DNA of 46,018 nucleotides. Source: an uncultured Geobacter sp. (GTDB taxonomy: Bacteria > Desulfobacterota > Desulfuromonadia > Geobacterales > DSM-12255). Below the pieces are notes generated by a model. That model saw only the letters and a list, made by a program, of their open reading frames with translations, did no database searches and was not told the DNA's origin. The DNA is taken from NCBI GenBank assembly GCA_937860145.1, contig CALMBF010000028.1:1-46018 (forward strand), given 5' to 3'. The position numbers were made by a program, and so were the translations under genes. Shown piece by piece: positions 17,241-26,253 of the stretch; position 1 is the stretch's first letter; every line of letters starts with the position of its first letter.

Positions 17241-19232
17241 CTATCCCCCGGCCCGTTCGGCGTCGTCACCCTCGCGGGAGCCCGGCTGACGCAGGGGCAG
17301 CAGGACGACGAACTTCGCCCCGGCCCCGGCGCTGCTCTCCACGCGGATCTCCCCGCCATGGTCCTGAACGATACCGTAGGAGACCGCCAGCCCCAGGCCC
17401 GTGCCCCGCTCCTTCGTGGTAAAGAACGGGGTGAACAGCTTCTCCATCTGCTCGGGGGTGATACCGCACCCCTGGTCCTGGATGATCACGCCGACCTGCC
17501 CATCCTCGCTGCCCTGTTCGACGTCAAGGAGCAGCTCCCCCCCCTCCGGCATCGCCTGCAGGCCATTGAGTATCAGGTTGGTGAAGACCTGGCGGAGCTG
17601 GTCCGCGTCCCCCTCCATCGTCACGTCGCGCCCCCAGTAGCAGCGGGACAGCTGATAGCGCTCCAGGGGGACCTGGTGCCCCAGCTGGTCGATGATCTCG
17701 TCCAGCAACTCCCCGAGGGAAAACTCGCTGATCCGTTTCAGCCCGCTGCGGGAAAAGGTCCGCAGGTTGCCGACGATCCTGCCGATGCGCACCGTCTCGT
17801 CGACGATGGCATCCACCTCCTCCCGTTCCTCGCTCTCCGGGGGGATGGCAGACTGCAGCAGCTCGGCATTGCCGCGGATGATCGCCAGGGGGTTGTTGAT
17901 CTCGTGGGCCACCCCGGCCGCCAGGAGCCCCAGTCCCGCAAGCCGTTCCGACTTGGCCAGCTTCTTCTGGGCGGCAAGGAGCTGGCCGCTCTTCTCCTCC
18001 AGCTCCAAGGTCCGCTGGGCAACCTTCTCCTCCAGGGTCTCCTTCAGGCTGGTGACCTCGAACGCCATCTGGTTGAACTCGTCCGCCAGGAGCCCGATCT
18101 CGTCGTTCCCCGCACTCCTGATCGGCTCGACCCGCTCGCCGGCCGCCATCCGCCGGGCGGCCTCGGCAAGGGCCCGTACCGGCATGGCCAGGCGGCGGCT
18201 GATCCAACCGGAGATGACGATACCGATACAGGCCACCAGGAGCAGGACCCCGGCGAAAATCAGGTTGAGACTCCTGCGCATCTCCAGGAGGGGACGCTCC
18301 GGCATCCCGACGTAGAGGGCGCCGACGATCGTGCCGCCAGGATCGCGCAGCGGTTCGTAGGCCGAGATGAACCAGTCGCTGAGCACGAAGGCCCGGTCGC
18401 TCCACCGTTCACCCTGCTCCAGCACCACCCTGGCCACCTCCCGGGACATGAGGGTGCCGAATGCCCGGTTGCCGTCGGCATCGCGCACGTTGGTGGCGAT
18501 GCGCACGTCGCCGAGGAAGACCGTGGCCGCGCCCCCCCCTTCCCGGTCGAAGACCGTGCTGGTGACCGTATCGACCACCCGGCTGTCGCCGTTGAGCATC
18601 ATCCCCGCCTGGAGCACCCCCACGACCGTGCCGTCGGCACCCCGCACCGGTGCCGCTGCAACCAGCAGGAGCCCCCGCTTCTCGCTCCCTCCGGTCACGG
18701 TCCGTCCCCGGGGAGTGGGCCTGATCTCCACCACGGCCCGTCCCGGCAGGGCGGGGTTCTCCAGGGCCAGACGCTCGGCGGGGTACACCTGGGTGGCGCC
18801 GGCCGGCTCCCCCCCCAGCGCCCGGGCCACCACCGGGTCACGGGAGAGGTCGTCACCCCGGGCTCCGGGGTTGGTCACCCGGTAGCGCACCACCCCCCTG
18901 GCGTCGATCACATTGAGAAAGCCCAGCCCCTCGTCCCTGCAGAGGTGCTGGAGCAGGGGCTCCACCGGGGCAAACCGCCCCGAGTCGAGGGACGCCGCCA
19001 TCTCCGGTCCCAGACCGGCCACCTTGACGATGCTCCCCAGGTGGTTCACCTCGTCGTTATACACCCGCCGGGCCGAGTTGAGATCGCTGAGCACCTTGAG
19101 CTGGGCCTGGCGAAAGACCCGGTCCGTGATCAGGAGCGAGCCGATCAGCCAGCAGAGGAGGATGGCAACGGTCAGGGGGAGGAGGGTGGCGAAGAGAAGC
19201 TTGCGCCGGATGGGCGAGCGGACGCGTTCCAT
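17241..19232 (-). CDS. Membrane sensor histidine kinase (Cache-HAMP-HisKA-HATPase)
   Basis: The 663-residue kinase has a first helix at about 11-36 and a large extracytoplasmic sensor at 37-320 of double-Cache type, with repeated GTVVGVLQAG/GTIVGALYVG-like strands. A second helix lies at about 321-345, then a HAMP linker, a coiled coil (about 390-430) and the phosphoacceptor His443 in VAHEINNPLAI. The ATP domain has the N box NLILNGLQAM, DQGCG (586-590) and GTGLGLA (610-616). It should autophosphorylate and signal to the sigma-54 regulator encoded 68 bp upstream. The substrate-binding protein follows 97 bp downstream. The Cache domain could bind a small organic acid directly, or it could read the binding protein. 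Confidence 0.93.
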   Translation of the reverse strand: MERVRSPIRRKLLFATLLPLTVAILLCWLIGSLLITDRVFRQAQLKVLSDLNSARRVYNDEVNHLGSIVKVAGLGPEMAASLDSGRFAPVEPLLQHLCRDEGLGFLNVIDARGVVRYRVTNPGARGDDLSRDPVVARALGGEPAGATQVYPAERLALENPALPGRAVVEIRPTPRGRTVTGGSEKRGLLLVAAAPVRGADGTVVGVLQAGMMLNGDSRVVDTVTSTVFDREGGGAATVFLGDVRIATNVRDADGNRAFGTLMSREVARVVLEQGERWSDRAFVLSDWFISAYEPLRDPGGTIVGALYVGMPERPLLEMRRSLNLIFAGVLLLVACIGIVISGWISRRLAMPVRALAEAARRMAAGERVEPIRSAGNDEIGLLADEFNQMAFEVTSLKETLEEKVAQRTLELEEKSGQLLAAQKKLAKSERLAGLGLLAAGVAHEINNPLAIIRGNAELLQSAIPPESEEREEVDAIVDETVRIGRIVGNLRTFSRSGLKRISEFSLGELLDEIIDQLGHQVPLERYQLSRCYWGRDVTMEGDADQLRQVFTNLILNGLQAMPEGGELLLDVEQGSEDGQVGVIIQDQGCGITPEQMEKLFTPFFTTKERGTGLGLAVSYGIVQDHGGEIRVESSAGAGAKFVVLLPLRQPGSREGDDAERAGG

Positions 19233-19300
19233 GGCCTATGAATCCCGTTCCGCCGCAGAGGCACCATGGGGTGCCCCTCCACAATCTCTCCCGGGGTCCA

Positions 19301-20662
19301 TCACGCCTGCCCCTCCCCGTCCATGAGTCCGAAATCCGCGATGCGCCGGTCCAGGGTCCGCCGGGAGATGCCGAGGATCTCGGCGGTGCGGCTCTTGTTG
19401 TAGCCGGTCTCCCTCAGGACCGCCTCGATGTGCTGCCGCTCGATCTCCTCAAGGGGGACCAGGCTCGGCCGGCGGGGGGCAGCGGCGCGGGGAGAGGGAG
19501 ACGGTGCCCCCCCCAGGGGGATGACCGCCGGAGTGATGGCGCTACCCGCGGTCAGGATGACGGCCCGCTCCATGACGTTCTCCAGCTCACGCACGTTCCC
19601 CGGCCAGGTGTACCCCTGCAGCACGTCCATCGCCTCGGTCTCGATGGAGCGGATATCCTTCCCCATCCGGGCGGCAAAGCGCCGGAGGAAGTGGTGGGCC
19701 AGGGGGCCGATGTCCTCGGTGCGATCCCTCAGGGGGGGGAGGTTGACGGTGATGACGTTCAGGCGGTAGTAGAGGTCCTCGCGGAAACGCCCCTCGGCGA
19801 CCTCCCGCTGCAGGTCCTTGTTGGTGGCGGCTATGAAGCGGACATCCACCTTCTTCGGTCGGGTGGAGCCGACGGGGATGAAGTCCCGCTCCTGGATGAC
19901 CCGCAGGAGCTTGGCCTGCACCGCCGGGCTGACGTCCCCGATCTCGTCCAGGAAGAGGGTCCCGCCGTCCGCCTCCTCCAGCATCCCCTTCTGGTTCGTC
20001 ACCGCGCCGGTGAACGCCCCCCGGAGGTGGCCGAAGAGCTGGCTCTCCAGGAGGGTGTCGGTGAGGGCGGCGCAGTTGAGGGAGACGAAGGGGCGGTCCC
20101 GGCGGTGGCTGTTGTTGTGGAGGGCGGCGGCGATCAGCTCCTTGCCGGTCCCCGACTCCCCCAGGACGAGGATGTTGGCGTCGCTGGGAGCCACCTTGAG
20201 GGCCAGGTCGTAGACCTCCCGGAAGCGGGGGCTGGCAAAGACGATCTGCCCTCCTCCGGAGAGCTCCTCCCGCAGGCGGCGGTTCTCCTCGGCCAGGCGC
20301 TTCATCTGCAGCACGTTCTCCACCATGCTGAGGAGTTTCTCGTTGGGGAACGGCTTGGTCAGGTAGTCGTAGGCCCCCAGTTTGATCGCCGCCACCGCGT
20401 CGTCCACCGTGGCGAAGGCGGTCATGATGATCACCGGCAGCTCGGGCCTCGTCCGGCTCACCGCCTTCATGATCTGCAGACCGTCCAGTTCGGGCATGCG
20501 CAGGTCCTGCAGCAGCAGGTCGATCTCCCCTCCCCCCGGCTCCTCCAGGCGCACCAGAAGATCCACCCCCCGGCTGAAGGTCTCCACCCGGTGCCCCTTC
20601 AGCACCTTCTTCAGGTACTTGAGGATCCCCTCCTCGTCGTCGCAGATGGCGATATGTGCCAT
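19301..20662 (-). CDS. NtrC-family sigma-54 response regulator
   Basis: The 453-residue protein has a receiver domain with phosphoacceptor Asp53 (LLQDLRMP) and Lys103 (LTKPF). The AAA+ domain has Walker A GESGTGKE (168-175), the sigma-54 contact loop GAFTGA (215-220), a Walker B LFLDEIGD and arginine-finger regions. It ends in a Fis-type helix-turn-helix (NKSRTAEILGISRRTLDRRI). It activates sigma-54 promoters after phosphorylation, presumably by the adjacent kinase. The gene is divergent from the formate dehydrogenase operon, which has a sigma-54 promoter, so that operon is the obvious candidate target. It could equally control distant genes. The ribosome binding site AGAGGTG precedes the ATG at 20662. 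Confidence 0.94.
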   Translation of the reverse strand: MAHIAICDDEEGILKYLKKVLKGHRVETFSRGVDLLVRLEEPGGGEIDLLLQDLRMPELDGLQIMKAVSRTRPELPVIIMTAFATVDDAVAAIKLGAYDYLTKPFPNEKLLSMVENVLQMKRLAEENRRLREELSGGGQIVFASPRFREVYDLALKVAPSDANILVLGESGTGKELIAAALHNNSHRRDRPFVSLNCAALTDTLLESQLFGHLRGAFTGAVTNQKGMLEEADGGTLFLDEIGDVSPAVQAKLLRVIQERDFIPVGSTRPKKVDVRFIAATNKDLQREVAEGRFREDLYYRLNVITVNLPPLRDRTEDIGPLAHHFLRRFAARMGKDIRSIETEAMDVLQGYTWPGNVRELENVMERAVILTAGSAITPAVIPLGGAPSPSPRAAAPRRPSLVPLEEIERQHIEAVLRETGYNKSRTAEILGISRRTLDRRIADFGLMDGEGQA

Positions 20663-20702
20663 GGTTCACCTCTTTTTCGCGTCATCTCATCCTTCCAACG
20701 TT

Positions 20703-20794
20703 CCCTTCTCCCCTTGGAGAAGGTGGCCGAAGGCCGGATGAGGGGTACGCCGGGCGTTTCCCCTCACCCTGGTCCTCTCCCCAAGGAAGAGGGG
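20703..20794. repeat. REP/MITE-like palindromic element, copy 1
   Basis: Two hairpins (CCTTCTCC...GGAGAAGG and CCTCTCCCC...GGAAGAGG) flank GGCCGAAGGCCGGATGAGGGG and CCCCTCACCCTGG motifs. The reverse complement aligns along its length with the element at 44812-44919, so both belong to one dispersed family. Confidence 0.8.
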
Positions 20795-20835
20795 ATGACA
20801 ACATCAAGACAGTTTTACACAGTATTGGTCAAATC

Positions 20836-20848
20836 TGCACAGTTTGCA
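20836..20848. promoter_or_regulatory. Candidate enhancer site for the formate dehydrogenase promoter
   Basis: TGCACAGTTTGCA has palindromic ends TGCA-N5-TGCA and lies about 135 bp upstream of the predicted transcription start, a usual distance for sigma-54 activator sites. The related GACAGTTTTRCACA repeats nearby may be part of the same pattern. Binding by the adjacent regulator is inferred. Confidence 0.35.
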
Positions 20849-20950
20849 AGGGGCAAAATGCGTACCGTTCCCGCCCCGGTGAACGCCTGTCCCTCCTGAA
20901 ACCCCGCCACGCAACGCCCCGAACCCGCGCTGATTATTCCGTAAACGCCT

Positions 20951-20965
20951 TGGCACAGGGTTTGC
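20951..20965 (+). promoter_or_regulatory. Sigma-54 promoter of the formate dehydrogenase operon
   Basis: TGGCAC-agggt-TTGC is an exact match to the -24/-12 core, preceded by T. Transcription would start near 20977, giving a 160-base leader before the ATG at 21138. It lies next to the gene for a sigma-54 response regulator on the opposite strand. Confidence 0.8.
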
Positions 20966-21016
20966 CGTATACAGCGTGGATTTCATTAATCGAGACAGTT
21001 TTGCACAAGAACCATT

Positions 21017-21096
21017 TTCGCGCGGAGACGCGGAGGCGCAGAGTCGTTCACCAACAGTTTGCGTGCTTTTCTCAGCGTCCCTCCGTCTCGGCACGA
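21017..21096. repeat. Imperfect palindromic element in the formate dehydrogenase leader
   Basis: GCGCGGAGACGCGGAGGCGCAG faces an imperfect reverse complement (TTTCTCAGCGTCCCTCCGTCTCGG) about 30 bp downstream. The 'gagacgcggaggcgcagag' style is that of a dispersed intergenic repeat in many bacterial genomes. As part of the transcribed leader it could fold as a hairpin. Only one copy is seen here. Confidence 0.45.
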
Positions 21097-21137
21097 GACC
21101 GGATTTATACTGTAACAACACGAAAGGAGAAGTTTTC

Positions 21138-24100
21138 ATGGGAATGTCGCGAAGACAGTTCCTGCAGGGGGGGGCGCTGGCGGCAGCCGGCGTTGCTCTG
21201 AGCGGGAAGCCGGGCGAAGCCAGTGTCGATTCGCCCGAGATGCGCACCAAGGGGGCGAAGAGTTCCACCACCATCTGCCCCTACTGCGCCGTGGGGTGCG
21301 GGCTGATCGTCCACACCAAGAACGGCAGGATCGTCAACATCGAGGGTGACCCGGACCACCCGATCAACCAGGGGTCCCTCTGCTCCAAGGGGAGTTCCCT
21401 CTTCCAGGTGGCGGTCAACGACCGCCGACTGCAGAAGGTGATGTACCGGGCCCCCGGCTCTGACCGGTTCGAGGAGAAGTCCTGGGACTGGGCCCTGGAC
21501 CGGATCGCCCAGAAGATGAAGGAGACCCGGGACCGGACCTTCAAGGCCACCGAGGTCAACAAGAAGGACAAGAAGGAATACGTGGTGAACCGCACCGACG
21601 GCATGGCCTTTTTCGGCGGAGCCGGCCTGGACAACGAGGAGTGCTACCTCTGGTCCAAGTTCTCCCGCGCCATGGGGGTCGGTCAACTGGAACACCAGGC
21701 CCGATTATGACACTCCGCCACAGTCGCCGGTCTGGCGGCTTCGTTCGGTCGTGGTGCCATGACCAATCATTGGATCGACCTGAAGAACAGTGACGCTATC
21801 TTCATCATCGGCTGCAACCCGGCCGAGAATCACCCCATATCCTTCAAGTGGATCGAGCAGGCCGTGGACAACGGCGCAAACCTGATCGTCGCCGACCCGC
21901 GCTACACGAGGAGCGCCTCCAAGGCCGACATCTACGCCCAGCTCCGCCCGGGGACCGACATCGCCTTCCTCGGCGGCCTGATCAACTACGCCCTGCAGAA
22001 CAACCTGATCCACGCCGAGTACGTGCGGGAGTACACCAACGCCGCCTTTATCGTGAACGAGAAGTACGATTTTCAGGACGGCCTGTTCTGCTCCTTCGAC
22101 GACCAGGAGAAGAGCTACGACCTGAAGTCCTGGGCCTACGCCGTGGACGGCGCCGGCAACCCGCGCCGGGACATGAGCCTGAAAGACCCGCGCTGCGTCT
22201 ACCAGCTGCTGAAGAAGCACTACAGCCGCTACAACGTGGACACGGTCTGCAACATCACCGGCACCCCCAAGGAGGCCTACCTGAAGGTGGCCAAGGCGTT
22301 CTGCGCCACCGGCCGCCCCGACAAGGCCGGCACCATCCTCTACGCCATGGGGATCACCCAGTCGACCCACGGCACCCAGAACGTCCGGGCCGTGGCCATG
22401 CTCCAGATGCTCCTCGGGAACATCGGCATCGCCGGCGGCGGGGTCAACGCCCTCCGCGGCGAGTCCAACGTCCAGGGCTCCTCGGACTACGGGCTCCTGT
22501 TCCATCTCCTCCCCGGCTACCTCAAGTCGCCGGAATTCGACAACGTGGACCTGAAGGCCTACAACGAGAAGTGGACCCCAAAGACCAAGGACCCGAAGAG
22601 CGCCAACTGGTGGGGGAACACCCCCAAGTACGTCACCAGCCTGCTCAAGGCCTGGTACGGCGACCATGCAACGAAAGAGAACGACTTCTGCTACTCCTAT
22701 CTTCCCAAGCGGATGGGGAGCTACGCCTACGGCAAGATCATGGAGAAGATGGGCAAGGGGGAGCTGGAAGGGCTGGTCTGCATGGGGATGAACCCAGCCA
22801 TGGGGGGCCCCGACTCGGGCAAGGCCCGGGAGGCCCTGGGCAAGCTGAAGTGGCTGGTCACCGTCGACCTCTGGGAGACCGAGACCTCCATTTTCTGGAA
22901 GCGCCCCGGGGTGAACCCGAAGGATATCCAGACCGAAGTCTTCATGCTCCCGGCCGCATCGAGCGTGGAGAAGGAGGGGTCGATCTCCAACTCCGGCCGC
23001 TGGGCCCAGTGGCGTTACAAGGCGGTCGAGCCGGTGGGACAGTCCATGAGTGACCTCTGGATCATCGACCAGTTCTACAAGCGGATCAAGGCGCTCTACG
23101 TGAAGGACAAGGGTGCCTTCCCCGAGCCGATCACCCGCCTCTCCTGGAACTACGGCGAGGGGCACGAGCCGGAGGTCCACCTGGTGGCCCAGGAGATCAA
23201 CGGCCACTTCACCAGGGACATGACCATCGTCGACAAGGACAAGACCCTGGAGTTCAAGAAGGGTGACCCGGTCCCCATGTTCAAGTACCTCCAGGACGAC
23301 GGCTCCACCACCAGCGGCTGCTGGATCTACACCGGCTCCTACACGAAAGAGGGGAACCAGATGGCCCGCCGCGACCAGTCCGACCCGACCGGCCTCGGCC
23401 TCTTCCCCAAGTGGGCCTGGTGCTGGCCGGTCAACCGCCGGATCATCTACAACCGCGCCTCGGTCAACCCGGCCGGCGAGCCGTTCAATCCCAAGCGTCC
23501 GGTCATCGCCTGGGACGGCCTGGAGAAGAAGTGGAAAGGGGATGTCCCCGACGGCCCGTGGCCGCCGATGAAGGACGACAAGGAGGGGAAATACCCGTTC
23601 ATCATGCTGGCCGAGGGGCACGCCCGCCTCTACGCCCTGGACATGAAGGACGGCCCGTTCCCCGAACACTACGAGCCGATGGAGAGCCCGACGAGAAACC
23701 TCCTCTCCAAAGTGCAGAACAACCCGGCCGTTGCCGTCCCCAAGAACGTCTCCAGCGACCTGGCCAAGTTCCCGTTCATCGGCACCACTTACCGGATGAC
23801 CGAGCACTGGCAGGCCGGCGCCATGACGAGGAGCCTCCCCTGGCTGGCCGAACTGGTCCCCGACATGTTCGTCGAGATCAGCGAGTCCCTGGCCAAACAG
23901 AAAGGGCTGAAGAAGGGGGACAAGGTCCGGGTCGTCACGGAGCGGGGCTCCATCGAGGCGGTGACCCTGGTCACCTCCCGGCTCAAGCCGTTCAACGTGG
24001 GTGGCACAATGGTCGAACAGGTCGGCATGCCGTGGCACTTCGGCTACGCCGGGCTGGCCACCGGGGACAGCGCCAACATGCTGACCCCGACGGTAGGGTG

Positions 24101-24170
24101 CGCCAACACCAGTATCCCCGAGTTCAAGGCGTTTCTCTGCAACATCGAGAAAGGGGGTAACAAGGGATGA
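21138..24170 (+). CDS. fdnG: Formate dehydrogenase catalytic subunit, selenocysteine-containing
   Basis: The gene reads through an in-frame UGA at 21708-21710 (residue 191) and gives 1010 residues, close to E. coli FdnG. Sequence around the UGA (QARL-U-HSATVAGLAASFGRGAMTNHW) matches the selenocysteine site of molybdenum formate dehydrogenases. The ATG at 21138 follows AAAGGAGA and starts a twin-arginine signal (SRRQFLQGGALAAAG), so the enzyme is exported folded. Cys47, Cys50, Cys54 and Cys82 bind a 4Fe-4S cluster. The molybdopterin domains follow, ending with a dinucleotide-binding barrel. It oxidises formate and passes electrons to the iron-sulfur subunit encoded next (ATGA-overlapping start at 24167). 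A pipeline ignoring selenocysteine would split it into two genes. Confidence 0.95.
21708..21737 (+). other. UGA selenocysteine codon with bSECIS hairpin
   Basis: After the UGA (21708-21710) there are exactly 18 bases before an apical GGTCT loop (21729-21733) closed by CGCC/GGCG (21725-21728 with 21734-21737). The E. coli fdhF element has the same GGUCU loop at the same 18-base distance. An alternative longer pairing, CCGCCA with TGGCGG, is also possible. Both support SelB-dependent decoding. Confidence 0.88.
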
Positions 24171-25015
24171 GCACCACTTCCATCGACTTCAATAAAACCA
24201 GGACGTTCCTTATCGACACCACCAAGTGTACCGGCTGCCGCGGCTGCCAGGTCGCCTGCAAGCAGTGGAACCAGCTGAAGGCGGAGAACACCCACTTCTT
24301 CTCCGGCGAGGGGTACCAGAACCCGCCGGCCATGTCCGAGTACACCTTCACCCGGATCAAGTTCAAGGACTACCAGAAGAACGGCCAGAACGAGTTCGCC
24401 TTCTACAAAGAGATGTGCATGCACTGCAACGACCCGGCCTGCGCCTCGGTCTGCCCGGTGGGCGCCTTCAGGAAGACGGCGGAAGGGCCGGTCATCTACG
24501 ACGACAAGCGCTGCATCGGCTGTCGCTTCTGCATGATGGCCTGCCCCTTCGGCGTCCCCAAGTACGAGTGGAGCAAGGCATTTCCGCTCGTCAAGAAGTG
24601 CACCGGCTGCTACAGCCGGGTGAAGAACGGCAAGGAGCCCGCCTGCGCCACCGCCTGCCCCACGGCCATCAGCTACGGCCCCCGGGCCGAGATGGTCAAG
24701 GAGGCGGAAAAGCGCCTCAAGGCCAAGCCGGAGCGGTACTTCCCGGCCATCTACGGCAAGGAGGAGGCCGGCGGCACCAGCGTCCTCTACCTCACTCACC
24801 AGCCGTTGGACGAGCTGGGGTTCAAGCCGATCACCAAGCGCCCCCTCCCCTCCTACACCTGGCAGGCGCTCCGCTTCGTCCCGGGGATCTTCCTCGGCGT
24901 CGGCGGCACCCTCTCCCTGGTCTCCTGGTTCCAGCACCGCAAGGACCGGATCAGGAAGGAAGAGGAAGAACGTGCAGCCGCCAAGGCTGACTCCACCAAG
25001 GGGGTGAACGAATGA
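24167..25015 (+). CDS. fdnH: Formate dehydrogenase iron-sulfur subunit
   Basis: The 282-residue protein has four ferredoxin-type cysteine groups: CTGCRGCQVAC (residues 21-31), CMHCNDPACASVCPVG, CIGCRFCMMACPFG, and CTGCY with CATACP. It should hold four 4Fe-4S clusters and wire electrons from the catalytic subunit to the membrane. A single helix at about 234-254 (ALRFVPGIFLGVGGTLSLV) anchors it, followed by a charged tail rich in Lys/Glu. It has no signal peptide of its own, so export would be by hitch-hiking with the twin-arginine catalytic subunit. The start overlaps the fdnG stop and its stop overlaps the next start, implying coupled translation. Confidence 0.93.
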   Translation: MSTTSIDFNKTRTFLIDTTKCTGCRGCQVACKQWNQLKAENTHFFSGEGYQNPPAMSEYTFTRIKFKDYQKNGQNEFAFYKEMCMHCNDPACASVCPVGAFRKTAEGPVIYDDKRCIGCRFCMMACPFGVPKYEWSKAFPLVKKCTGCYSRVKNGKEPACATACPTAISYGPRAEMVKEAEKRLKAKPERYFPAIYGKEEAGGTSVLYLTHQPLDELGFKPITKRPLPSYTWQALRFVPGIFLGVGGTLSLVSWFQHRKDRIRKEEEERAAAKADSTKGVNE

Positions 25016-26232
25016 CCGCAGCAGCACGAATCGTCATGAATGAAATCAAGGGGTACCACAACTTCATCAAGCTGATGATGGTCCTGGTGGGTATCGGTGC
25101 CCTGGCTTCCCTGGTCCGCTTCATCTTCGGCCTCGGGGTGACCACCAACCTGAACGACACCTACCCCTGGGGACTCTGGATCTCCTTCGACGTGGTCACC
25201 GCCGTGCCGCTGGCTGCCGGCGCCTTCACCATCGGCATCGTGGCCCACGTCTTCCACATCAGGAAACTGGAGCCTCTGGTCCGGCCGGCCATCGTCACCG
25301 GCTTCCTCGGCTACTCCCTGGTCTGCGTCGGCCTGCTCCTCGACCTGGGGCAGCCCCAGCGGGGGATCAATGTCCTGCGCTACTGGAACCTCCACTCACC
25401 CATGTTCGAGGTCTCCATGTGCGTCATGGCCTACACCACCGTCCTGACCCTGGAGTTCCTCCACCCGGTGGCGGAGCGGTTCGGCTGGCACCTCCCCTTG
25501 CGGCTCCTGAGGACCCTGGAGCTCCCCTTCGCCATCCTGGCGGCGATGATCTCCACCCTGCACCAGTCCACCCTGGGGACCTTCTTCCTCATCGCCGTGG
25601 ACAAGCTCCACTCCCTCTGGTACAACCCGCTGCTGCCGCTGCAGTTCTGGCTCTCCGCCATCTTCACCGGCCTCTCCATCGTCATCTTCGAGGCCAGCCT
25701 GGTGCACAAGTACATGGGGCAGCCCGACGAGTCGGAGCTCCTCGCCACCCTGACCAAGATCATCCCCTGGATCATGGGTGTCTACCTCTGCATCAAGCTC
25801 TACGCCCTGGCGTTCCTCACCCACGGCCCCCTGTTCGACCGGCCGGTGCTGCTGGCCCTGTTCCTGGCGGAGATCGGCGCCGGGGTCATCCTCCCCATGG
25901 GGATGTTCTTCACCCGGAAGATCAAGACCGACAAGAAGATGCAGCTGCGGGCCGCCAGCCTGGTCATCTTCGGCCTGGTGCTGAACCGCTTCAACGTCTC
26001 CATGTTCGGCATGGAGCAGCCGGGGCAGCTCATCTACGCCCCGTCGATCATCGAGTCCCTGGTGACCATCGGCATCATCGCCGCCCACGTCCTCTTCTTC
26101 GTGCTCATCGCCAAGTACTTCCCGATCTTCGAGCACCACCCCGAGGCCACGGATTACACCATCCCCGACCACTTCCACCGCATCGAGGGGCATGAATCGA
26201 AGGCAGGCCATGAGCTGAGGGCTGAGGGCTGA
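25012..26232 (+). CDS. NrfD/HybB-type membrane quinone subunit of formate dehydrogenase
   Basis: This 406-residue protein has about nine to ten membrane helices and belongs to the NrfD/PsrC/HybB polytopic family, seen in YPWGLWISFDVVTAVPLAAGAF and the later LHQSTLGTFF. Such subunits exchange electrons with the quinone pool and carry no heme. It therefore replaces the smaller cytochrome b subunit FdnI of E. coli. It overlaps the iron-sulfur subunit by ATGA. Its last codons and the TGA stop lie inside a tandem heptamer repeat, so the extreme C-terminus (ELRAEG) may be an accident of the repeat. Confidence 0.9.
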   Translation: MTAAARIVMNEIKGYHNFIKLMMVLVGIGALASLVRFIFGLGVTTNLNDTYPWGLWISFDVVTAVPLAAGAFTIGIVAHVFHIRKLEPLVRPAIVTGFLGYSLVCVGLLLDLGQPQRGINVLRYWNLHSPMFEVSMCVMAYTTVLTLEFLHPVAERFGWHLPLRLLRTLELPFAILAAMISTLHQSTLGTFFLIAVDKLHSLWYNPLLPLQFWLSAIFTGLSIVIFEASLVHKYMGQPDESELLATLTKIIPWIMGVYLCIKLYALAFLTHGPLFDRPVLLALFLAEIGAGVILPMGMFFTRKIKTDKKMQLRAASLVIFGLVLNRFNVSMFGMEQPGQLIYAPSIIESLVTIGIIAAHVLFFVLIAKYFPIFEHHPEATDYTIPDHFHRIEGHESKAGHELRAEG

Positions 26233-26248
26233 GGGCTGAGGGCTGAGG
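26214..26248 (+). repeat. Five tandem GCTGAGG heptamers across the operon's third stop codon
   Basis: Five exact 7-bp units run from 26214 to 26248, covering the final codons and TGA of the NrfD-type gene. Degenerate continuation (GGGCTCAGGGCTGGGG) follows. Slippage of one unit would shift the frame and change the C-terminus. Confidence 0.9.
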
Positions 26249-26253
26249 GTCAT

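Larger units (their letters stand above)
20663..21137. other. Divergent intergenic control region
   Basis: This 475-bp gap holds no convincing gene. It contains a REP-like repeat (20703-20794) and two copies of GACAGTTTTRCACA (20808-20821 and 20994-21007). It also has a palindromic TGCA-N5-TGCA (20836-20848) about 140 bp upstream of the predicted start, a sigma-54 promoter (20951-20965), and a second dispersed-repeat-like palindrome in the leader (about 21017-21096). Confidence 0.7.

Noticed and set aside
16983-19241. Long plus-strand open frame opposite the sensor kinase
   Set aside because: It is a GC-driven shadow frame with low-complexity His/Gly/Pro-rich translation; the opposite strand has clear kinase motifs.
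21600-21800. Apparent frameshift or nonsense mutation in the formate dehydrogenase gene
   Set aside because: The interrupting codon is UGA in the selenocysteine position, the frame does not change, and a SECIS-type hairpin with E. coli-like spacing follows.
21705-24038. 777-codon minus-strand frame opposite fdnG
   Set aside because: It has no recognisable motif, while the plus strand encodes the formate dehydrogenase.
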